From Phascolomyces articulosus (Eukaryota > Mucoromycota > Mucoromycetes > Mucorales > Lichtheimiaceae): DNA of 64,000 bases. The translations under genes and the position numbers were made by a program. Positions within the stretch are counted from its first letter, which is position 1, and each line of letters begins with the position of its first letter. The stretch spans positions 2,356,001 through 2,420,000 of the forward strand of contig JAIXMP010000001.1 in the NCBI GenBank assembly GCA_025677815.1, given 5' to 3'. Of the stretch, positions 57,434-64,000 are shown piece by piece. The notes under the pieces are model-generated. The model did not search any database. It was not told the origin of the DNA and saw only the letters and a program-made list of their open reading frames with translations.

Positions 57434-57846
57434 ACCGTTTCTTCCCCCTGTTTTTCAGTTGTAGTTGTTGTAGTAGTTGTTGTCCATGGATCTTGTGTAA
57501 ATAATGGTGAATAATATTGTGCATAATTCCTTTCTAAAGCTTCAGGAGAAAAATCGGGTGGTTGATCCATCTTGAGCTCACGATCAAAGTTGGGCTTATA
57601 CAAAATATATATATAGTTTTATTTTAATATCCAATCCATGACGCCTTCCAGTTCATGCCAACGATGAATATTTACCTTTTGTTGAAACCCTCCACCGCCA
57701 CCTCTACCTCTACCTCGTCCAAACCCTCGTCCTCCTCCAATTCCTCCTCGTCTCCTTCCATAACCACGGTTATTTTGTCCTCCACGACCACCACGAAATG
57801 AATTGTAGTAATTAGGTCTTTGTTGTTGTTGGTGATCCGGATTCAT
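57430..57846 (-). CDS. RGG-box protein with MPLKIP/TTDN1-like C-terminus
   Basis: Exons 57676-57846 and 57430-57594 give 111 residues. The N-terminal half is Gly/Arg/Gln-rich (SFRGGRGGQNNRGYGRRRGG and GRGFGRGRGRGGGGG), typical of RNA-binding RGG boxes. The C-terminal half is LKMDQPPDFSPEALERNYAQ then YYSPLFTQDPW and a Thr run. The Y-Y/F-x-P...D-P-W motif recalls the conserved end of animal MPLKIP/TTDN1 (YFKPSMLEDPW), and the Gly-rich N-terminus also fits, but the match is short; treat as tentative. ATG 57846 is the first in frame. Convergent with the LSM gene, sharing TTAA at the stop codons. Confidence 0.6.
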
Positions 57847-58311
57847 TTTGTTTTTTAGATCGAAGTAAAATAAAATAAAATGAAAAAAGTCGGAACGTTA
57901 AAAGCTGTTATGAATCCCTAATTTATCAATTTGTTATTGATGATGGAGGATGTTGTTGGCGTATTTTTCTTTTCGTTTGTCATTAATATCAAATCTAAAT
58001 AAAAGTAATTTACAAGAACACATTATTTTTATTTCTATTTAAACAACAATAACAACAAGAAGAAGAATATGGTTTATCGGATAGTAATAATAATAATAAT
58101 AATAATAAATCGGCTTTGAAACGGATGACATTCCGGTTTACTAAATTTAGGAAGATGTTTTCTTGATTTTACAAATTGAGAGAACTGATTCCTTATAATT
58201 AACAAGATATTTTCTCAGTCTTTTTTGTTATTGTTATTACTATTATTTCTCTCTTCCTCTTTCCTTTCTTTCTTTCTTTTCATTTAATTCTTTCTTTTTC
58301 TTTGTCTAACC
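57847..58311. promoter_or_regulatory. Divergent intergenic region with (TAA)n repeat
   Basis: 465 bp between divergent genes; contains a TAA microsatellite at about 58083-58110 and a pyrimidine-rich tract (58240-58300) before the downstream ATG. Confidence 0.5.
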
Positions 58312-61300
58312 ATGATGCGTACAACAGCATCTTCTTCGAACAACTATCATAATCAAGGTATCATTTCATTCCTATCTATACCATATGCACCAAGTATGAC
58401 AACAAGATATGCTCATTTTTTTTATTAAAAAAAAAATATTAGAAATGCTCGAAGATTTGTTTGATGAAATTAATGGTTTTCTTGGGAATGAAAGTAAGTA
58501 TATATTACATATAGAAAGGAAGAAACAGGAAATGTAAATGATGCACTCATTCTATATAAAAATTTAGTTCATGGATCAACTCCTGTTCCTATGGAACAAT
58601 ATCCTGCTAGATCTTCACCGAGTAATAAAACGGCTGTTGAACCTATGAATGAATCAATGGTGGATCAAAGTCAACCATTCGATTATGATTCACAACCCAT
58701 TCTAGTTGAATCGGAGGAAAGTGAAGATGATATGGATTATAATAATGATAGTAACGCATATCAGCATCAATATCATTCACAAAAGTGAGTACACACACCA
58801 GTCAATTATTATGCATAATAATAAAAAAAGATAAAACAAACTGCTCATATAGTTATGATTGATTATCCATCCTAGTTTGGCTACCACGAATACAACATCT
58901 CAACAAATAATTACTCCATTACAACAACAACAATGTCTCCTGCTATGCCCTATCACAGAAGAATCACCTTCTGTATGTATGTGTTACAGTTGCAAGAAGA
59001 AAAAATCAGAAGACTTGTATTTATCAACATATCCATCATCCAACAAAAAATCACCTCAGCGACTTCCGAAACAAAAACGTTCTTGGGCAGCACTTGGCGG
59101 TTTTGCTGATCGAGTAAAACAAACATTTGCTTACAGCAATAATAACAACAGTAGATCTTCGTTATTATCGCCTTCTTCAATTAAATCAAAACGACAATCC
59201 CATAATTACGGAGATTATCCTAGCAGAGAAGATGCTTACGATGACAATGACAATGACGATAACTATTTACGACCTCCTTCAACTTCCCAAAAACGTCTTT
59301 CTTCACGCGATGGAGGACGAAAACGTTGGATTCCAAGACCAAAGAGTTTACCTGCCATAGCTGCTTTTATACAAAAGCGTCCGGAATACGTGGATGATGA
59401 GCAAGTGATTGATTATGATGATTACGACGAGGATTTTGATCAAAGTGGATATGGTGGTAGTAGAATAGAACAAGACCGCCCACGTTCTTGGTATTCGAAA
59501 AAAAGTAACAAATCGAGACGTAGTAGTAGAAGATCTTCTATTTATAACGATATCAACGACAATGATGACGACGCTTATAATTATTATGGTGACAACAACA
59601 GCAATTATGATAATAATCATTCTTCTATGGCAGAGAGTAGAAATGATGATTATTATGATAATGGTATACATGTTGCTGCTGCTGTAGATCAAAAACAAAA
59701 AAGGTCATCAGTGTATGATGGAATTTCTCAAAAATATGAAATGTTGGCTGGTAGCAAAATAGAACCCATGCAACAACAGCAACAAAATTTGGATTATTTT
59801 TATCATCGAGAAATACAACCACAGCAACCACTTCAAATGCAAGAACAAGGGCAACCATACCCATTACAACAACAGCCAATGTATGATACATATGATAGTG
59901 ATGGTAATTATCAAGATCAAGCAAATCAACAATATCAAACACCATCAATACCATTGGAACAACCATTTACGGATCAGCAAAATGTACAATACTTTTCAGA
60001 CCAACAACCACAACAGTTTTTATCTGAACCTCTCCAAGCATCGCCTATGACAGCGACACCTACTTCTCTACCTGGATTAGCAGAACTACCATTTTTAACA
60101 CCAGGTACACGTATTGGTGAAAAACATGAAGCAGAAAAATGGAGAGGTATTCGCACCTTAGATTCAAAAGAGCAACGTATGGCTGCCTATAGTAAGTTTG
60201 ATTTCTTTTTTCTTTGTATATCTATATATACATTTTATTTAATTTTACTGATAAACAAAAAAAATAAATAGATAATGCCTATTATCACTGTATCATGGCC
60301 AAATCTAATTTAATTCCATGGCTCACAAAACAATACAGTAAAGGTCCACCCGATGCAATGTTTGGTAAGAATTTCTTTTAAATAATTCAATTTATATATA
60401 TATATATATATATATATGTGAGAACAGATAACAAATTTGTATTTATATTAGATTATACACCAAAACCAAAAAAGATGCAAAGAAAACTCCTTGGCATGTT
60501 TAAATTATGTAATACTGGAAACAACAAAGATGGAACATCGCCCAAGAATGGCAGTAGCGGTACAAATCATTTAAACAATTCCTCTTTTATCAATGTCAGT
60601 CAAATGCCATGGCAACCTTCCGTTTCACCTTCTGCTTCTGGATATCTAATGTCATCGCCAACAAGTGCTTCTCCCAATGCTGCAAGTATTTTGTCAAGTA
60701 CCAGTGTTAATCAAAATCATTTACCTCAACCTCAACTGCATGCACCCAATACATGGCCAAGTAATAATAGTCATTTTTCATTATTATCACCTGTATCTCA
60801 ACAACATCTCGTGGGTGGTTCAGAAACGTCTATGTCACCTTCGTCTACTTTAACGCCAATCAGTAGTGTGGATGAAGCAAATGATCTTAATATCTACGGT
60901 GGTAAAAGGATATCGAATGAAGGCAGAGAAAAAGACATAATTAGTAACAGTAGTGGTATCTATCAGTGTCAACAAGAGGAAGAGGAGATAAAAGATGAAG
61001 AAGAACCTTTTGAACCAGTATTACCACGTCCACGTTCTTTTTGTTCATCTTCCAATATTTCAATCCATGATCTTAAACGTCGACCTTCACGATCTTCTGG
61101 TATCAGTTTGGCAAGCACAAGTAAAAGTGATATTTATCAACAGCAAAAACCGGTATCCATATTGAAGAAAACACGTTCATCAGCTTCATTACAACCTCAA
61201 CCCAATCGCTTTTACAGTGACAATGAAGAAGATTATGACGACAATGATTACTATGACGATTATCCTCGACCCAGTAGTAGTAGATCATCCAAAAAATTCC

Positions 61301-61890
61301 TGGAAGCACCCATTTCATCATCATCACAACAACGACGACAACAGCAACAACATAATAAAGGACATGCAAAACGTCGATCGTTTTCACAAGTAGAAGAACC
61401 TATTTATTATATGGATCGTCGTCGTCGGCCTCTTCGACAACCTTTTCCACGTGCTCCTCCTTTTCCTCGTCGTAGCAGTAGTCGCGGATCATTTTATGAT
61501 GATCCAGAGGATGAAGAAATTTATGATGAGCCTTATCATAGCCACCACCCGGATGATATGGATGAGGAAGTGGAATATATGATGGAGGATGATAGACCAT
61601 TACCAAGGAGAATACTTAGTCGAGCGCGTGCGCACCAAGGATTTTATCATGGTAGTCGACTCAATCATTTACGTTCAAGTCGAGGTCCTCCTCCTTTATG
61701 GGTTGCAGAAAATGAACCTGTTGAATATGTAGATGATGTGGTGATAGAAGAAGATCCTCCATTCCCAAGACGAATACGACGTACAAGTGGTAGAAGACTT
61801 TCTCGTCCTTCCAGTAGAAATAGTATGGTGGTGTATGATGATGTGGTACCAGTACCAGCACCACGAGCAAGTCCAGTGTATTATTATTAA
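58312..61890 (+). CDS. Large low-complexity protein of unknown function
   Basis: Not recognised. Exons 58312-58357, 58443-58493, 58568-58784, 58876-60191, 60272-60364 and 60452-61890 give 1053 residues. The likely ordered parts are short: EMLEDLFDEINGFLGNE near the N-terminus; CMCYSCKKKK (a CxxC pair); KRSWAALGGFADRVKQTFAY; and a central block EKWRGIRTLDSKEQRMAAYN then NAYYHCIMAKSNLIPWLTKQ and YSKGPPDAMFDYTPKPKKMQ. The rest is Gln-rich, Ser-rich and Asp/Arg-rich, e.g. repeated S-R-x-S-S and PFPRR motifs and tyrosine-acidic stretches (DYDDYDEDFD). The central block across exons 4-6 is the best handle for homology search. No catalytic motif, signal peptide or membrane helix seen. Basic S/R motifs suggest a phosphorylated cytoskeletal or cell-end protein, but that is a guess. 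Confidence 0.7.
60393..60417. repeat. (TA)12 microsatellite in an intron
   Basis: About 12 TA units inside the last intron of the 58312-61890 gene. Confidence 0.8.
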
Positions 61891-61950
61891 TTCATTAATA
61901 AATTCCTTTTTTTTGTGTGTTTGATTCTATTATAATTTTTACGATTATCA

Positions 61951-61974
61951 AAAAAAAAAAAAAAAAAAAAAAAG
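61951..61974. repeat. Poly-A run between convergent genes
   Basis: About 24 consecutive A residues in the 140-bp gap between two convergent stop codons. Confidence 0.8.
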
Positions 61975-62030
61975 CGATACATCTGAATGATGAGTTTTAT
62001 AAATGATGACTATGAATATCTATGAAAAAT

Positions 62031-63668
62031 TTACATTATACTACAACGGGAACCATCGGATTTTTTCCCATTTAATTCATCTAATGATTTTTGAGCCTCT
62101 TTACCAATACTTCCTCCTTTTGCTACCACCATTTCAAACCAATGCCGTGCTTGCGCCAAGTCCTGTTTTACACCGTGTCCTTGCATATACATGGTAGCCA
62201 AATTGGCCTGTGCTAATTGAAAACCTTGAAGAGCTGCCATTTTGAAAAATTCGGCAGCATTAAAAGCATTTGTTTCAACACCGTGTCCTTTCAAAAAACG
62301 AAGACCAACGTTGTATTGTGCTTCTGGCATACCTAATAAAAATAACATAGTCAATAATGAAAACTTTTTAATCCCATCTTCTCCTCTCTAGAATGTATAT
62401 ATATATTACCTCGCATAGCAGCCTTTTGAAAATGTTTAAATGCTTTCTTTTGGTCTTCTTTGCCAATTTGATTGGATGAATAATAGACACCCAACATAAA
62501 CATACATTGAGCATTTCCCTTTTGAGCTCCTTGTTGGAAATAATCCATGGCTTTTTTATGATCTTGATGTACACCATAACCAATACGATACATTCGACCC
62601 AATTCCACATAGGCATTATCAATCCCTCCCTTGGCAGCCAATTCATACAGCTTGATAGCAGCTGGGATTTGATTTGCTTGTGTACGCATCAAAATCGAGG
62701 CTAAATTTATTTGAGCGTATGGATGTCCCTTTCTGGCTAATTCTGAAAAAACCTTGATCCCAGTTTCTTCATCTTTAGGTATACCACGATAACCTCGGTG
62801 AGCCATGCTTGCATAACTGAATGCACCTCGATCATCCCCATTTTCCATGGCGGCTTTATAAAGTTCATATGCAATGGGTGCTCCATAAGGTGATGAACGG
62901 ATTACAATATTACCTAGCGCTGATAATTCGGATGCTTGGTTCTCTGATACTAATAACCAAAAAAGAAAGTCATCTCAGTAAGTGAGTATTTTTTCTCTCA
63001 TTCGTTCTTTCTATCCTTGTTTTACTTTTTTTTTCATTTATCTCTCGTTACTTTGTAATAACATTTCGTGATTGATGGGTTGGTCATTTTTGAGTTGTTC
63101 AAGTACATGATCCACTGCTGCCTTTTGGTTTTCGATGGATAAACCAATTTGCTTGTTTTCTATTAGCATATGTAACTCATTTTCCTCTGGGAGTATATCT
63201 ATCCGATTTTTTTTACAGGAATTATTGGGTTATTCATTCAGTAGGATTGGGTTGAACTGGATCGCTCAGCAAATAAATGTTCTATTTTACCTTCTACTTT
63301 AATTCTTGTAGGAATTTTTTCTCGTATTTCAGCTGACTCTTTCATATCTTGTCTAACAACAAAAAATGACAGTTTCCAATAAGCTTTTTTCTTCTTCTGT
63401 TTTATTCTAAACTAAATCACCAAAACAAGAGCATTGCATACTGTTTATTGGAGGTTTCTAAAAACGGTTCAAAAATACCACCGATCGATTGTTGGGCATT
63501 ACGTTGTTGATCACCATGGCGGCGAGCTTTATTTAATACTGTGGTTGAGGCATGGATCGGGCGATAACTATTTAAAGCTGCTTTATGTAATACTGTTGTT
63601 CTTGGTGTTCGTACTCGAATGGACTTTGTCGTCTGTAATAAATTTCGTTGTCCCTGATTCTTTAACAT
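62031..63668 (-). CDS. Sel1-repeat protein with mitochondrial-type N-terminus and CaaX end
   Basis: Exons 63442-63668, 63291-63352, 63052-63198, 62410-62949 and 62031-62332 give 425 residues. Residues 1-50 are rich in Arg/Lys/Ser/Thr with no acidic residue (MLKNQGQRNLLQTTKSIRVR), a mitochondrial presequence by composition. Middle residues are helical. From about residue 175 come Sel1-like repeats: SYASMAHRGYRGIPKDEETG, IKVFSELARKGHPYAQINLA, VELGRMYRIGYGVHQDHKKA, AQYNVGLRFLKGHGVETNAF and LATMYMQGHGVKQDLAQARH. The protein ends GSRCSIM, a CaaX prenylation motif, directly comparable to the CHS4-like protein in this window (CIIM). The two targeting signals conflict. Partner and function unknown; Sel1 repeats serve as protein-binding scaffolds. 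All splice junctions keep frame. Confidence 0.8.
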
Positions 63669-64000
63669 GGTTTTTATTTTATTTTATTTTGCTTGAATTC
63701 GGACCAGCCGTTGTTGAGGGTCAAAAAAAAAAAAAAAGACGGGACTAAAAAAAAGCGAGAGGCAATAAATATTTCATTTTCACTGACAACTTTTTATCTT
63801 TCATAAAGAAAAGGAAGCATATCCTTTATCAAAATAGACCGTACAATTCATGTTCATTCATGTTTTGAAGTATATACTTCTTTATGAATATCAATATATA
63901 ATATCATTATATACTAGATTATATTTCTCGACTGTGGCCATATTATTATCACTTTTTTTGAATTTTTCATCTGACTACAAAATAATTGGTGCCACCAGTT
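63669..64000. promoter_or_regulatory. Upstream region of the Sel1-repeat gene
   Basis: 332 bp to the window end; contains a run of 14 A residues at about 63724 and AT-rich DNA. No gene start is visible on the plus strand. Confidence 0.4.

Overview
The window is a stretch of a filamentous fungal nuclear genome, most likely an early-diverging (Mucoromycota-type) mould. It is very AT-rich. Genes are eukaryotic, with many short GT-AG introns of about 50-150 nt, often carrying a CTAAC/CTRAC-like branch site, and there is no operon structure. The proteins are typical fungal ones: Chs4/Skt5, Fzo1, She9/Mdm33, a Crz1-like zinc finger, an Sct1/Gpt2 acyltransferase and an Fsc1-like fasciclin protein. 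Several predicted proteins are Asn/Gln/Gly-rich. No rRNA, tRNA, CRISPR array, prokaryotic feature or intact transposon was recognised. Exon coordinates were built by hand from splice sites; for nearly all complete genes the exons sum to a whole number of codons.

Layout: 1-2281 transketolase (minus, 3' end outside the window); 3527-6432 PP2A scaffold subunit A; 6821-8411 medium-chain dehydrogenase (minus); 8412-12232 gene-poor with decayed coding remnants; 12233-15023 fasciclin-repeat membrane protein; 15684-17847 unknown protein with a beta-sandwich-like C-terminus; 18073-18372 mitochondrial uS14 (minus), divergent from 18566-21322 CLF1/CRNKL1; 22410-24464 CHS4/SKT5-like (minus, CaaX end); 26416-26896 RPS27; 27242-28569 SHE9/MDM33, tail-to-tail with 28913-31442 FZO1 (minus); 31797-34601 HPC2/ubinuclein.

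34.6-45.6 kb is a gene graveyard. It holds a broken TPR/F-box/LRR gene, an inverted pair of copies of a membrane-protein exon, a decayed copy of the 3' end of the neighbouring HPC2 gene, other frameshifted coding pieces, and a cluster of CG-rich palindromes (TTCGCGCGAA) in otherwise AT-rich DNA.

The rest: 45606-46304 dithiol glutaredoxin; 47295-48398 Crz1-like C2H2 factor; 49408-51484 glycerol-3-phosphate acyltransferase (minus); a 3.5 kb gap with exon-like hydrophobic segments; 55019-56347 Gly/Met/Asn-rich protein; 57054-57433 NAA38-like LSM protein, whose stop codon overlaps that of a convergent RGG-box, MPLKIP-like gene (57430-57846); 58312-61890 large low-complexity protein; 62031-63668 Sel1-repeat protein (minus) with a mitochondrial-type N-terminus and a CaaX-type C-terminus.

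The intact genes are mostly housekeeping functions: sugar metabolism, phosphatase scaffold, splicing, translation, mitochondrial membrane dynamics, histone chaperone, chitin synthesis, lipid synthesis and redox. No clear pathway cluster is visible, except that two mitochondrial membrane-remodelling genes are neighbours. The unusual content lies in the accessory gaps and in individual gene features: a GC-AG intron, overlapping stop codons, a Cys-less dehydrogenase, an RPS27 start exon with no usual donor, and conflicting targeting signals.
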